From contig NZ_JACVPA010000001.1 in assembly GCF_018882155.1 (NCBI RefSeq), positions 186,001-250,000 of the forward strand: 64,000 nt of DNA, in the 5' to 3' direction. The notes beneath the pieces are model-generated. The model searched no databases and was not told the origin of the DNA. It worked only from the letters and a program-made list of their open reading frames with translations. How positions within the stretch are numbered: position 1 is the first letter of the stretch; each line of letters begins with the position of its first letter. Shown one piece after another: positions 1 through 9,268 of this stretch. Source of the stretch: Polynucleobacter nymphae. Lineage in GTDB: Bacteria; Pseudomonadota; Gammaproteobacteria; Burkholderiales; Burkholderiaceae. A program made the translations under genes and the position numbers.

Positions 1-731
1 AAAGTAGCGCCAGCACCCCAAAATAAAGTAGTCACTGCCAATGAGATTTGTCCTAAGCGGTCGTTCCATAGGGTCTTAAAGCAAACAGAAAAGTCTTTGA
101 TCAGTTCGATAGGGTTTGCTTTTTGGGAAACATAGCGGGCCCCAGTATCTGGAATCTTTAGATTGATCATCGCGGCCACGATATAAATCATCATAATGAC
201 GAGGATGGCAGATTCTGCGGGAGTATCAATACCTGTATCTACACTTGGCATATCAAATGCCAAAAGACTTCCAGATACTGTATTGCTAATCAGGACACCA
301 CCTAATACAGTACCCAAAATGATTGAGCCCACGGTAAGGCCTTCAATCCAGCCATTGGCAGCTACCAGTTTTTCTGGGGGGAGTAATTCAGTCAAAATGC
401 CATATTTGGCTGGAGAGTAAGCGGCAGCCCCAAGGCCCACAATGGCATAGGATAGCAATGGGTGACTACCAAATAGCATCACTACACAACCTACAAACTT
501 GATCGTATTGGTGATAAACATGACATTTCCCTTGGGGCGGGAGTCCGCAAAGGCGCCAACAAAGGCTGCTAGCAGCACATAGGACAATACGAAGAACAAT
601 TTGAGTAAAGGGGTCATCCAGGCGGGAGCGTGTAGCTGGGCCAGGAGAGCAATTGCTGCAATCAGCAAAGCGTTATCGGCAAGCGACGAAAAAAATTGCG
701 CCGCCATAATGGTGTAAAAACTACGGTTCAT
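1..731 (-). CDS. lplT: Lysophospholipid transporter LplT (MFS), 5' part only
   Basis: About 243 N-terminal residues are visible and the gene runs off the left edge, so the C-terminal half is missing. The start MNRSFYTIMAAQFFSSLADN and the following hydrophobic helices match the LplT branch of the major facilitator superfamily, which flips lysophospholipids across the inner membrane for re-acylation. A conserved loop reading AAYSPAKYGILTELLP is present. The ATG at 731 diverges from alr with about 50 nt between them; lplT next to alr is a familiar Burkholderiales arrangement. No strong Shine-Dalgarno precedes the start. Family call is firm; the exact substrate is inferred from homology. Confidence 0.85.
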   Translation of the reverse strand, partial: MNRSFYTIMAAQFFSSLADNALLIAAIALLAQLHAPAWMTPLLKLFFVLSYVLLAAFVGAFADSRPKGNVMFITNTIKFVGCVVMLFGSHPLLSYAIVGLGAAAYSPAKYGILTELLPPEKLVAANGWIEGLTVGSIILGTVLGGVLISNTVSGSLLAFDMPSVDTGIDTPAESAILVIMMIYIVAAMINLKIPDTGARYVSQKANPIELIKDFSVCFKTLWNDRLGQISLAVTTLFWGAGAT

Positions 732-768
732 TCGTACAATCTAGTCATTGAAGCAATTAAAACACGAA

Positions 769-776
769 AGGAGGGG
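769..776 (+). promoter_or_regulatory. Strong ribosome-binding site that decides the alr start
   Basis: AGGAGGGG lies 7 nt before ATG 782 but overlaps the alternative in-frame GTG at 776. This argues for translation from 782. Confidence 0.7.
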
Positions 777-781
777 TGAAT

Positions 782-1897
782 ATGGGCGCTGCAGCTAATG
801 GCATGATAAATAGGCCAATTTTGGCATCTATTCACACTGATGCCTTTCGACATAATTTAAACAGAGTTCGAGAGCTCGCGCCAGAATCGAAAATTTGGTC
901 TGTTGTGAAGTCTAGAGCTTATGGTCATACTTTTGAGGCGGCGTTAAAAGGTTTAGCTTCTACAGATGGTTTTGCGCTACTAAATATACAAAATGCACTG
1001 CGCTTGAGAGAGGAAGGTTGGCAAGGTCGAATCCTACTTTTGGAAGGGTTATTTCATGAAAATGAATTGTCTCTAGCCGCAGAATTGTCTTGTGATTTGG
1101 TTGTCCATTGCGAGGCTCAGGTAGATTGGCATGAAAAATACAAAGCCCATAAGCCGTTTAATATTTTTCTAAAAATGAATTCTGGCATGAATCGCTTAGG
1201 TTTTAAACCTGAGGCCTATAGAACTGCATTCCATCGTCTACATGCTGCCGGAAACAAAATGCATCACATGACGCATTTTGCAAACGCGGATCAAGTAGAT
1301 CGTCTGCCAACAGTAGGTAGTCAAATAGAATTATTTAATGACACGATTGAGGGTTTAGATGCTCCAACATCCTTAGGTAATTCTGCAGCGATTTTGTGGC
1401 ATCGCAATGCCCTTGGCGATTGGGTAAGACCTGGGATCATGCTTTATGGAGCATCGCCCACAGGACTATATGCAGATATTAAGAACGCACATTTAAAAGC
1501 GGTTATGCAACTGAAAAGTGAAATCATTGATATACAGCTATTAGAAAAAGGTGATCGCGTTGGCTATGGTGGACGTTTTGAAGCGCCTGAAAAAATGAGA
1601 GTTGGTGTTGTGGCTTGTGGTTATGCCGATGGATATCCACGCCATGCAAGAGATGGCACACCAGTTTGGGTGAGTGATGGTAGTAACGATGGCGGCACAA
1701 TTTGCCCAATTGTTGGCCGCGTATCGATGGACATGTTAAGTATTGATCTGCGCAATGTACCCCATGCAAAAATTGGTAGCGCCGTCGAGCTTTGGGGTGA
1801 CAGAGTGCCTGTGGACGATGTTGCGAAAATGAGTGACACCATAGGCTACGAACTACTTTGTGCTGTAGCTCCGCGGGTGCCTGTTGTAATTAAATAA
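782..1897 (+). CDS. alr: Alanine racemase
   Basis: PLP-dependent enzyme that makes D-alanine from L-alanine in the cytoplasm for peptidoglycan. With the ATG at 782 the protein has 371 residues, normal for the family. The PLP lysine is Lys43 in VVKSRAYGH and the second catalytic base is the tyrosine of RVGYGGRF (about residue 262). Start choice: AGGAGG at 769-774 sits 7 nt before ATG 782, whereas the in-frame GTG at 776 overlaps the ribosome-binding site, so ATG 782 is preferred. Oddity: family consensus after the PLP lysine is usually Ala-Asn, here Ser-Arg. Diverges from lplT. Confidence 0.93.
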   Translation: MGAAANGMINRPILASIHTDAFRHNLNRVRELAPESKIWSVVKSRAYGHTFEAALKGLASTDGFALLNIQNALRLREEGWQGRILLLEGLFHENELSLAAELSCDLVVHCEAQVDWHEKYKAHKPFNIFLKMNSGMNRLGFKPEAYRTAFHRLHAAGNKMHHMTHFANADQVDRLPTVGSQIELFNDTIEGLDAPTSLGNSAAILWHRNALGDWVRPGIMLYGASPTGLYADIKNAHLKAVMQLKSEIIDIQLLEKGDRVGYGGRFEAPEKMRVGVVACGYADGYPRHARDGTPVWVSDGSNDGGTICPIVGRVSMDMLSIDLRNVPHAKIGSAVELWGDRVPVDDVAKMSDTIGYELLCAVAPRVPVVIK

Positions 1898-1918
1898 TCA
1901 CGTAAGTCACATTCGAGT

Positions 1919-2818
1919 CTAAAGGGATTGTTGTTTAATCCAGAACTGCCACCACCTGCGTTCTTTTTTAACGCGTTGCCCAGTCTCGAGCATTGGGCTA
2001 TCCGGAAAATTGAGCTTAAAAACGCGAGCAGTGTCGTTACTCAGTTCAACCATTCCTAGCTTCTGATAGGACTTATAGAGGAGATAGAGCGCTTCTTCTA
2101 CGGCAGGAGCGCGGTCATAGTCTCGAATTACGAGCTGCGCACGATTAGCTGACGCTAGGTAAGCGCCACGCTGATAATAAAAACGGGCCACGATCACATC
2201 TGCTTCAGCTAAGGAATTGACGATATAGCGCATTCGATCCAGGGCATCAGGAGCGTATTTGCTATCCGGAAAGCGCTCAGCAACGACTTTAAAAGATTCA
2301 AAAGCATCTTGAGCTGCTTTTGGATCGCGTTCACTTAAATCTTGACCAGTAAATTTACCAAGCCAGCCTAAGTCATCATTAAAGGTGATAAGGCCTTTTA
2401 GGTAATAACCGTAATCTAAATTAGCACTGCCTTGGTGGAGTTTAATAAAGCGATCGATGGCGACTAGCGCCTGAACCTGCTCATTTCCCTTCCAGTAGCA
2501 GTAAGCAGAATTAATTTGTGCTTGCTGTGAATACGGTCCAAATGGAAAGCGTGCCTCGAGTTTTTCAAAGTATTTGCCGCACTTAACAAAGTCACCGCTA
2601 TTTAACTTGTCCGTTGCCTCAGAATACAGTTTCGCTTCTGACCAAATATCGGTATCGTCTTTTTGACCTTCGCTACCCGCGCAAGCGCTCAACAATAACG
2701 CTGCTACCAACATGACCAAAACTGAGCTTATTGGGTTGATATTTAAAAAAGTAGACTTTTTTTGTGGGGCAGAGTTCCCAGTAAGCCTTAAACTGGCGTC
2801 TGATATTGCGTCGGACAT
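1919..2818 (-). CDS. bamD: Outer-membrane assembly lipoprotein BamD
   Basis: Component of the BAM complex that inserts beta-barrel proteins into the outer membrane. The protein has a hydrophobic signal segment ending in a lipobox LLLSACAG (lipidated Cys about residue 46), then TPR-like helical repeats including YSEATDKLNSGDFVKCGKYF and AFESFKVVAERFPDSKYAPD, typical of BamD/ComL. The start is uncertain: ATG 2818 leaves about 25 residues before the hydrophobic core, long for a signal peptide, and a longer in-frame ATG exists at 2845. No shorter ATG or GTG is available before the lipobox. Divergent from rluD, with 5' ends about 20 nt apart; bamD-rluD-pgeF adjacency is conserved also in Enterobacteria. 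Confidence 0.9.
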   Translation of the reverse strand: MSDAISDASLRLTGNSAPQKKSTFLNINPISSVLVMLVAALLLSACAGSEGQKDDTDIWSEAKLYSEATDKLNSGDFVKCGKYFEKLEARFPFGPYSQQAQINSAYCYWKGNEQVQALVAIDRFIKLHQGSANLDYGYYLKGLITFNDDLGWLGKFTGQDLSERDPKAAQDAFESFKVVAERFPDSKYAPDALDRMRYIVNSLAEADVIVARFYYQRGAYLASANRAQLVIRDYDRAPAVEEALYLLYKSYQKLGMVELSNDTARVFKLNFPDSPMLETGQRVKKERRWWQFWIKQQSL

Positions 2819-2838
2819 TACTAAAAGGCTCTTTAAGC

Positions 2839-3879
2839 GTGGCATTGCCGCAAACTCCTGATTCGAATCCTCTTGATTATATCGATGAAGAGGATTTCAT
2901 CTCCCTAGATATTCCTTTAGAGATGGCTGGGGAGAGGCTCGACAAGGTATTGGCGGGGTCTTTGCCGGATTATTCTCGCAATCGGCTCAAGGCCTGGGTT
3001 GAGGCCGGGGCTGTCATGGTTGATGGAAAAGTCACCAAAGCCCGCTATTTATTACGTGGCGGCGAGAGTATTAAGGTTTTTCCACAAGAAATGCCCGAGC
3101 AATTTGCCTTTAGTCCTGAGGATATTCCTTTGGATATTGTTTATGAAGACCAATCTCTGATTGTGATCAATAAGCAGCCTGGGCTGGTGGTTCATCCAGC
3201 GGCCGGAAATTGGTCGGGTACCTTGCTAAATGGACTCTTATTTCGTTATCCCGAACTAAAGTCCTTACCTAGAGCAGGGATTGTTCATCGTCTAGACAAA
3301 GACACATCTGGATTAATGGTAGTTGCACGGACTGCTCAAGCTCAAACTGCTTTAGTAAGACAGCTCCAAGAGCGAACCGTTGGCCGTCGATATTTAGCTT
3401 GGGTCTGGGGCGATACACCAAGTCAAGGCAAAGTTCTAGCTTCTGTTGGCAGGGATCAGCGTGACCGACTTCGAATGGCAACTGGTAATGCACAAGGAAA
3501 GCCGGCGGCAACTTTATTTCGTCGCCTTGCAAAAGGTAGCTTTAGCGAATCTCCTCTTGCGTTACTCGAGTGCCGTCTCGAGACTGGGCGCACACACCAA
3601 ATCCGTGTCCACCTCGAATCTCTTGGCTTCCCCCTGTTAGGAGATCCTGTTTATCGTAAAAAAACTCCGGGGGCAGCGAAGTCTCTGCCATTTGAACGTC
3701 AAGCTTTGCATGCCTATGCCTTAAGTCTGCAACACCCGCTATCCCAAGAATGGATCACCTGGTTTCGCTTACCACCCAGTGATTTAATGGAGTTATTGCC
3801 GCTAGTAGGCATGAGCGAAGCAGCCTTGCCAAAAGAAGAAGCTTTGCTGGCATCAATCAAGAATGATCATCAGTCATGA
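2839..3879 (+). CDS. rluD: 23S rRNA pseudouridine synthase RluD
   Basis: Converts uridines 1911, 1915 and 1917 in helix 69 of 23S rRNA to pseudouridine (family knowledge). An S4 RNA-binding domain occupies roughly residues 28-75 (GERLDKVLAG, GAVMVDGKVTKARYLL). The catalytic motif HRLDKDTSGL has the nucleophilic Asp at about residue 153, and RTHQIRVHL is the second family signature. The start chosen is GTG 2839 because AAAAGG lies about 10 nt upstream; an in-frame TTG at 2806 has no such signal and would intrude into bamD. The stop overlaps the pgeF start by 4 nt (ATGA), implying translational coupling. Confidence 0.92.
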   Translation: MALPQTPDSNPLDYIDEEDFISLDIPLEMAGERLDKVLAGSLPDYSRNRLKAWVEAGAVMVDGKVTKARYLLRGGESIKVFPQEMPEQFAFSPEDIPLDIVYEDQSLIVINKQPGLVVHPAAGNWSGTLLNGLLFRYPELKSLPRAGIVHRLDKDTSGLMVVARTAQAQTALVRQLQERTVGRRYLAWVWGDTPSQGKVLASVGRDQRDRLRMATGNAQGKPAATLFRRLAKGSFSESPLALLECRLETGRTHQIRVHLESLGFPLLGDPVYRKKTPGAAKSLPFERQALHAYALSLQHPLSQEWITWFRLPPSDLMELLPLVGMSEAALPKEEALLASIKNDHQS

Positions 3880-4637
3880 TTACCATTAAACCTACTTGGG
3901 CTGCTCCAGCAAATGTTTACACGCTGGTAACAACCAGGCAGGGTGGCATTAGCAGCACACCTTATGACAGTCTGAATTTGGGAGACCACGTTGGAGATCA
4001 GCCATCCAGGGTAATAGCCAATCGACAAATTGTCAGAAAGCAGCTGCCAGCAGAGCCAATATGGCTAAGGCAAACTCACAGTATTGAAGTGAGCACACCA
4101 CACAGCCGCTCCCATAACTCTAGCAATCCTGTTGAGGCTGATGCTGCAGTGACTAATATTCCAGATGAAGTCTTAGTAGTCATGAGCGCAGACTGTCTGC
4201 CAGTATTATTTTCTAACGCTGATGGCACAGTGATTGGAGCCGCCCATGCCGGGTGGCGAGGTTTATGTGACGGCATCCTTGAAAACACGGTAAGCGAAAT
4301 ACTCAAGCTTGCTCATCAATCTAGCGCCAATGATTTGATTGCCTGGATGGGGCCGGCTATTGGCCCAGAATCTTATGAGGTTGGCGAAGATGTAGTGGGG
4401 CGTTTTCAGGAACGGGGGCTGCATGACATGCAAAAATGCTTTTTACCGATTACCGATAAGCCTGGAAAGTATTTAGCCAATATCTATCAGTTAGCGCGAG
4501 ATCGACTGAAAAAAGTCGGCGTGAATACCATCTTTGGTGGCGATCTTTGCACCGTTCTGGACGATAAGAGATTTTTCTCTTATCGGCGTGATGGGATAAC
4601 TGGACGCTTTGCCTCATTGATCTGGATTTCCCAATAA
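3876..4637 (+). CDS. pgeF: Peptidoglycan editing factor PgeF (YfiH/laccase-domain family)
   Basis: Cytoplasmic hydrolase thought to remove wrongly incorporated L-Ser from peptidoglycan precursors; older annotations call it polyphenol oxidase. It has 253 residues, normal for the family. The three metal ligands are visible: His68 in RQTHS, Cys107 in SADCLPV and His124 in HAGWRGL. It overlaps rluD by 4 nt, giving the conserved rluD-pgeF pair. A hairpin without a T-tract follows at 4665-4680. Confidence 0.9.
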   Translation: MITIKPTWAAPANVYTLVTTRQGGISSTPYDSLNLGDHVGDQPSRVIANRQIVRKQLPAEPIWLRQTHSIEVSTPHSRSHNSSNPVEADAAVTNIPDEVLVVMSADCLPVLFSNADGTVIGAAHAGWRGLCDGILENTVSEILKLAHQSSANDLIAWMGPAIGPESYEVGEDVVGRFQERGLHDMQKCFLPITDKPGKYLANIYQLARDRLKKVGVNTIFGGDLCTVLDDKRFFSYRRDGITGRFASLIWISQ

Positions 4638-4664
4638 GCGAGTTTAGTGCGGGTAAACACTAGA

Positions 4665-4680
4665 CTAGCCCTACGGCTAG
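4665..4680. other. Perfect inverted repeat between pgeF and phaC
   Basis: CTAGCC, a 4-nt loop, then GGCTAG. It is followed by GGTTATTG, so there is no real T-run. It may be a weak or Rho-assisted end for the rluD-pgeF transcript, or an operator near the phaC promoter. Confidence 0.35.
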
Positions 4681-4685
4681 GGTTA

Positions 4686-4713
4686 TTGCGTATAACTTTA
4701 TAAGCTTTATAGA
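4686..4713 (+). promoter_or_regulatory. Candidate phaC promoter
   Basis: TTGCGT (4686-4691), 16 nt, TATAGA (4708-4713). The fit to the sigma-70 consensus is only moderate. It lies 34 nt before the phaC ATG. Confidence 0.3.
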
Positions 4714-4747
4714 TCGAAAATACTCCTAATTAATTGAAGAGACTACT

Positions 4748-6370
4748 ATGTTTGCAGGCATGAATCCGAGTGCAACGCCATCTTTGGCACCACACCATAT
4801 GGCAATGATTCCACCAGAGCGTTTGGCGGAAATCCAAAAAGAATACTTCGCAGAGTTAGCCCATATTGCGACCAATCCCGAAGCGATTGAAGTAAAAGAT
4901 CGTCGCTTTGCTGGTAAGGCTTGGCATTCCTCATGGAGCAAGGTGATTGCTGCGACTTATCTTCTCAATGCAAAACATTTGATGTCATTAGCTAAAGCAG
5001 TGGATGCAGATGAAAAGACGAAGCAGAAAATTCTGTTCACGACTGAGCAAATGATTGATGCGCTCTCGCCATCCAATTTTATCGCGACTAACCCAGAAGT
5101 TCTAGAAAATATTATTAGTACACAAGGGCAATCGATTCAAAAAGGAATTGCAAATCTGCTTGGCGACATGAAGAAGGGTAAAGTTTCACAGACGGATGAG
5201 AGTGCTTTTGAAGTTGGTAAAAATATTGCTACTACAGAAGGTCACGTGGTATTTCGCAATGAACTATTTGAATTGGTTCAATACACGCCACTGACAGAAA
5301 CAGTCTTTGAGCGTCCTTATCTAATGGTGCCCCCTTGCATCAATAAGTATTACATTTTGGATTTGCAGCCCAATAACTCCGTGGTTCGTCATATGGTTTC
5401 CCAGGGGCATACCGTGTTCTTGGTCTCTTGGAAAAACCCAGATAACTCCATGGCCGAAGTAAGCTGGGATGACTATGTTGGCAAGGGCGTGATTAAAGCC
5501 ATTGAGGTTGTTAAAGAGATTAGTAATAACAAGCAAATTAATGTGCTGGGTTTCTGTGTTGGCGGGACCTTAACAACTTCAGCCCTAGCAGTTCTTGCTG
5601 CTCGTAATGAACATCCAGCAGCCAGCTTAACCTTATTCACTACTTTATTAGACTTCACGAACACCGGTATTTTGGACGTCTTCATCGATGAAGGCATGGT
5701 TGAGATGCGGGAGAAAACAATTGGTAGTAAAGCCGGCAAGTACGGCATGATGTCTGGTTTAGATCTGGGCAATACTTTTTCCTTCTTGCGCCCCAATGAT
5801 TTAGTGTGGAACTATGTAGTTGAAAACTATCTCAAAGGCAATTCTCCACCGCCATTTGATTTGTTGTATTGGAATGGCGATTCAACCAATTTGCCAGGCA
5901 ATATGTATTGCTGGTACTTGCGCCATACCTACTTGCAGAACGACTTAGTAAAACCTGGCAAACTCAGCATTTGTGGCGAGAAGATTGATCTAGGTAAGAT
6001 TAAGTGCCCTGCATACATATACGCATCTCAAGAAGACCATATTGTTCCCTGGCAGTCGGCTTATGAGTCCACGCATCTTCTCAAGGGTAAAAATCGTTTT
6101 GTGCTTGGCGCCTCTGGACATATTGCAGGCGTGATTAATCCGCCGGCGAAGAACAAACGCTATTACTTTGAAAATAACAAGATTGCAGAAACAGCAGATA
6201 AATGGCTTGAAGATGCAAAACAAATTACCGGTAGCTGGTGGCCTAACTATACGAAGTGGCTCGAACAATTTGGTGGCGAGCAAAAACCTGCAAGTACTAC
6301 ATTTGGTAATGCGAAGTACAAAAAAATGGAAGCTGCGCCTGGGGTGTATGTCAAAGAAAAGGCAGCTTAA
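4748..6370 (+). CDS. phaC: Class I poly(3-hydroxyalkanoate) synthase PhaC
   Basis: Polymerises (R)-3-hydroxybutyryl-CoA into PHB at the granule surface. The protein has 540 residues. The lipase-like box GFCVGG carries the catalytic Cys270, Asp430 lies in SQEDHIVPW and His458 in GASGHIAGV, completing the Cys-Asp-His triad of class I synthases. The N-terminal extension (residues 1-about 110) is typical of class I. GAAGAGA lies about 9 nt before the ATG. It heads a phaC-phaB-phaR cluster in which phaA does not sit between phaC and phaB; a ketothiolase follows rimO instead. Confidence 0.95.
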   Translation: MFAGMNPSATPSLAPHHMAMIPPERLAEIQKEYFAELAHIATNPEAIEVKDRRFAGKAWHSSWSKVIAATYLLNAKHLMSLAKAVDADEKTKQKILFTTEQMIDALSPSNFIATNPEVLENIISTQGQSIQKGIANLLGDMKKGKVSQTDESAFEVGKNIATTEGHVVFRNELFELVQYTPLTETVFERPYLMVPPCINKYYILDLQPNNSVVRHMVSQGHTVFLVSWKNPDNSMAEVSWDDYVGKGVIKAIEVVKEISNNKQINVLGFCVGGTLTTSALAVLAARNEHPAASLTLFTTLLDFTNTGILDVFIDEGMVEMREKTIGSKAGKYGMMSGLDLGNTFSFLRPNDLVWNYVVENYLKGNSPPPFDLLYWNGDSTNLPGNMYCWYLRHTYLQNDLVKPGKLSICGEKIDLGKIKCPAYIYASQEDHIVPWQSAYESTHLLKGKNRFVLGASGHIAGVINPPAKNKRYYFENNKIAETADKWLEDAKQITGSWWPNYTKWLEQFGGEQKPASTTFGNAKYKKMEAAPGVYVKEKAA

Positions 6371-6418
6371 GCAATTTAAGACCGCAACAATTAACGAAGT
6401 TATTTAAAGGGGAATGTA

Positions 6419-7159
6419 ATGTCTCAAAAAGTCGCATATGTTACTGGTGGTATGGGGGGCATTGGTACCGCTATCTGCCAACGTTTAGCAAAAGATGGAT
6501 TTAAAGTGATTGCTGGTTGTGGCCCGAATTCACCGCGTAAAGACCGCTGGATTGGAGAGCAAAAAGTTTTGGGCTATGACTTTATCGCTTCCGAGGGCAA
6601 TGTATCCGATTGGGATAGTACGGTTGCTGCATTCGAGAAAGTGAAAGCTGAAGTAGGTCGTGTTGATGTACTAGTTAATAATGCGGGCATTACGCGTGAT
6701 AGCGTTTTCCGCAAAATGACACCGGATGCGTGGAAAGCTGTTATTGATACGAACCTCAATTCATTATTTAACGTGACGAAGCAGGTTATCGAAGGCATGG
6801 TTGAAAATAACTGGGGCCGCGTCATTAATATTTCTTCTGTGAACGGTCAAAAAGGTCAGTTTGGTCAGGCGAACTATTCCACTGCTAAAGCGGGCTTGCA
6901 TGGCTTCACCATGGCTTTAGCGCAAGAAGTAGCTACCAAAGGCGTTACTGTGAATACAGTTTCTCCTGGTTATATTGGTACTGATATGGTCAAAGCCATC
7001 CGTGAGGATGTGCTGGAGAAGATCGTTGCTGGTATTCCAGTGAAGCGTTTAGGCACCCCTGATGAGATTGCTTCCATTTGCTGTTGGATTGCTTCTGAGG
7101 ATGGTGGCTATGCAACTGGAGCTGACTTCTCATTAAATGGTGGTATTCATACAGGTTAA
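6419..7159 (+). CDS. phaB: Acetoacetyl-CoA reductase PhaB
   Basis: NADPH-dependent short-chain dehydrogenase that reduces acetoacetyl-CoA to (R)-3-hydroxybutyryl-CoA for PhaC. It has 246 residues. The nucleotide-binding motif TGGMGGIG is at about residues 9-16, NNAG at 87-90, the catalytic Ser at about 140 and Tyr153-x3-Lys157 in YSTAK. AAAGGGGAATG gives a good ribosome-binding site. It lies 48 nt after phaC, probably in the same transcript. Confidence 0.94.
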   Translation: MSQKVAYVTGGMGGIGTAICQRLAKDGFKVIAGCGPNSPRKDRWIGEQKVLGYDFIASEGNVSDWDSTVAAFEKVKAEVGRVDVLVNNAGITRDSVFRKMTPDAWKAVIDTNLNSLFNVTKQVIEGMVENNWGRVINISSVNGQKGQFGQANYSTAKAGLHGFTMALAQEVATKGVTVNTVSPGYIGTDMVKAIREDVLEKIVAGIPVKRLGTPDEIASICCWIASEDGGYATGADFSLNGGIHTG

Positions 7160-7161
7160 TA

Positions 7162-7172
7162 CTGCACTGCAG
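7162..7172. promoter_or_regulatory. Candidate PhaR operator (CTGC-N3-GCAG palindrome)
   Basis: CTGCACTGCAG is a perfect palindrome around a central C. It matches the CTGC-N3-GCAG site described for PhaR repressors of PHA-storing bacteria. It sits 2 nt after the phaB stop and about 105 nt upstream of phaR, where an autoregulatory operator would be expected. A half-like TTGCGTTGCAG occurs at about 7249-7259. Confidence 0.5.
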
Positions 7173-7277
7173 CATTTATCATGCAATGACTAGAACGCAA
7201 CTAGGCTGATTTACCTTTACTTCAAACTAGAGATAAACTAAGCTGATGTTGCGTTGCAGTATTCAGTAAGGAAAAAA

Positions 7278-7838
7278 ATGGTTACCCGTACAAAGCGAGC
7301 TGGTGAAGACCGACTCATTAAGAAGTATCCCAATCGTCGTCTTTACGATACTCAAACTAGCTCCTATGTCACTTTGTCTGACATTAAAGGTTTAGTAATG
7401 GCAAATGAGGTTTTTAAAGTCATCGATGCCAAGACGGATGAGGATCTCACTCGCAATATTTTGCTGCAAATTATTCTTGAAGAAGAAGCTGGTGGTGCTC
7501 CAGTATTTTCTTCACAAATGCTTTCGCAAATCATTCGCTTCTACGGCAACTCCATGCAAGGCTTAATGGGTAATTATCTAGAAAAGACCATGCAGTCTTT
7601 TGTAGATATCCATAATAAATTAGGCGATCAGACAAAAGGTCTAGGAGCAGGCAGCACACCCGAAGCTTGGTCACAAATGATGAATCTTCAAAATCCCCTG
7701 ATGCAAGGTTTGATGGGTAATTACATGGAGCAGAGCAAAGATTTGTTCGTAAAAATGCAAGAGCAATTGCAGGGCTCGCAAAATCTTTTTGGTAATTTTC
7801 CATTTACTCAACAGCCCACCAAATCTGAAAAAGAATAG
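7278..7838 (+). CDS. phaR: PHB synthesis repressor PhaR
   Basis: Regulator that binds both DNA and PHB and controls phasin and PHA genes. Residues 1-about 65 form the PHB/PHA accumulation regulator DNA-binding domain ([20 protein letters not shown]). The C-terminal half is rich in Met and Gln (MQGLMGNY twice), as in granule-binding parts of this family. The ATG at 7278 is chosen because AAGGA lies 5 nt upstream; the in-frame TTG at 7254 has no such site. Length is 186 residues. A candidate operator lies upstream at 7162-7172. The stop is 2 nt before the rimO GTG, suggesting coupling. Confidence 0.92.
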   Translation: MVTRTKRAGEDRLIKKYPNRRLYDTQTSSYVTLSDIKGLVMANEVFKVIDAKTDEDLTRNILLQIILEEEAGGAPVFSSQMLSQIIRFYGNSMQGLMGNYLEKTMQSFVDIHNKLGDQTKGLGAGSTPEAWSQMMNLQNPLMQGLMGNYMEQSKDLFVKMQEQLQGSQNLFGNFPFTQQPTKSEKE

Positions 7839-7840
7839 TT

Positions 7841-9199
7841 GTGGCTGGAAAAATCGGTTTTGTATCCTTAGGCTGTCCTAAGGCTCTCGTTGACTCTGAA
7901 CTGATCCTGACGCAGCTCAGCGCTGAAGGATATGAGACTTCTAAAGATTACTCTGGCGCAGATCTAGTCGTTGTTAATACCTGTGGCTTTATCGATTCAG
8001 CAGTTGAGGAAAGTCTTTCAGCTATTGGAGAGGCCCTTGCCGCAAACGGTAAAGTGATCGTGACTGGCTGCCTAGGAGCTAAAAAGAATGCCGATGGGAG
8101 CGATCTCATTCAAAGCATTCATCCCAAAGTCCTAGCAGTTACAGGCCCTCACGCCACTGCTGAGGTGATGCAGGCAATTCATCTACACCTACCAAAGCCA
8201 CATGATCCATTCACAGACTTAGTTCCACCAATCGGAATTAAGCTGACACCAAAGCACTATGCTTATTTAAAAATATCTGAAGGCTGCAACCATCGTTGTA
8301 CTTTCTGCATCATCCCCAGTCTTCGTGGTGATTTGGTATCCAGGCCCATCGGCGAAGTATTGATAGAAGCCAAACGCTTATTTGAGTCAGGTGTTAAAGA
8401 GTTACTAGTGGTCTCCCAAGATACGAGTGCATATGGCGTTGATATTCAATACCGTACTGGCTTTTGGGATGGTAAACCCGTGAAGACCCGCATGTTTGAT
8501 TTGGTGAACGCATTAAATCAAATAGCGCGTGAGCATCAAGCCTGGGTGAGACTGCATTATGTTTATCCCTATCCGCACGTAGATGATGTCTTGCCTTTGA
8601 TGGCAGAGTTTGCAGAGCATGGATATGGGGTGCTACCTTATTTAGATATTCCATTGCAGCATGCCCATCCCGATGTTCTTAAAAGAATGAAACGTCCTGC
8701 TAGCGGGGAGAAGAATTTAGAGCGCATCTTAGCTTGGCGTGCTGCTTGTCCTGGGCTAGTGATTCGCAGTACTTTTATTGCAGGCTTTCCTGGAGAGACA
8801 GAAGCAGAATTCGATTACTTGCTCAATTTCTTAGACGAAGCCCAAATTGATCGCGCTGGTTGCTTTGCCTATTCTCCTGTAGAAGGTGCCACTGCAAATC
8901 AATTGGAAAGCCCGGTCCCCGATGCCATTCGTGAAGACCGTCGCGCACGTTTTATGGCAAAAGCAGAAGACATTTCGATTAAGCGTCTTGAGAAAAAAAT
9001 AGGCAAAAGAGTGCAAGTCTTAATTGATCGGGTCGACGAATCGGGTGGAATTGGTAGAACTATTGGTGACGCCCCAGAAATTGATGGCTTGGTGAGGGTT
9101 TTGCCACCCGGCAAGCCTTCAAAACGCTATCGCACAGGGGAAATCATTCGTGCTACGGTTATTAGCTCCCAAGGGCATGACCTAATAGCCGAAACTTGA
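7841..9199 (+). CDS. rimO: Ribosomal protein S12 methylthiotransferase RimO
   Basis: Radical-SAM enzyme that adds a methylthio group to the conserved aspartate of ribosomal protein S12. It has 452 residues. The N-terminal MTTase domain carries the auxiliary-cluster cysteines Cys12, Cys48 and Cys77. The radical-SAM motif CNHRCTFC places Cys149, Cys153 and Cys156. A TRAM domain ends the protein. Starts with GTG 2 nt after phaR and has no good upstream ribosome-binding site of its own. Its place inside the PHB cluster probably reflects an operon, not shared function. Confidence 0.94.
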   Translation: MAGKIGFVSLGCPKALVDSELILTQLSAEGYETSKDYSGADLVVVNTCGFIDSAVEESLSAIGEALAANGKVIVTGCLGAKKNADGSDLIQSIHPKVLAVTGPHATAEVMQAIHLHLPKPHDPFTDLVPPIGIKLTPKHYAYLKISEGCNHRCTFCIIPSLRGDLVSRPIGEVLIEAKRLFESGVKELLVVSQDTSAYGVDIQYRTGFWDGKPVKTRMFDLVNALNQIAREHQAWVRLHYVYPYPHVDDVLPLMAEFAEHGYGVLPYLDIPLQHAHPDVLKRMKRPASGEKNLERILAWRAACPGLVIRSTFIAGFPGETEAEFDYLLNFLDEAQIDRAGCFAYSPVEGATANQLESPVPDAIREDRRARFMAKAEDISIKRLEKKIGKRVQVLIDRVDESGGIGRTIGDAPEIDGLVRVLPPGKPSKRYRTGEIIRATVISSQGHDLIAET

Positions 9200-9268
9200 A
9201 GAATGTATTAAAAATAAGGGTTGTATTATTAATTAAGCCTATTTTTGGGCTCAGCTAAGGGGGTTTTT

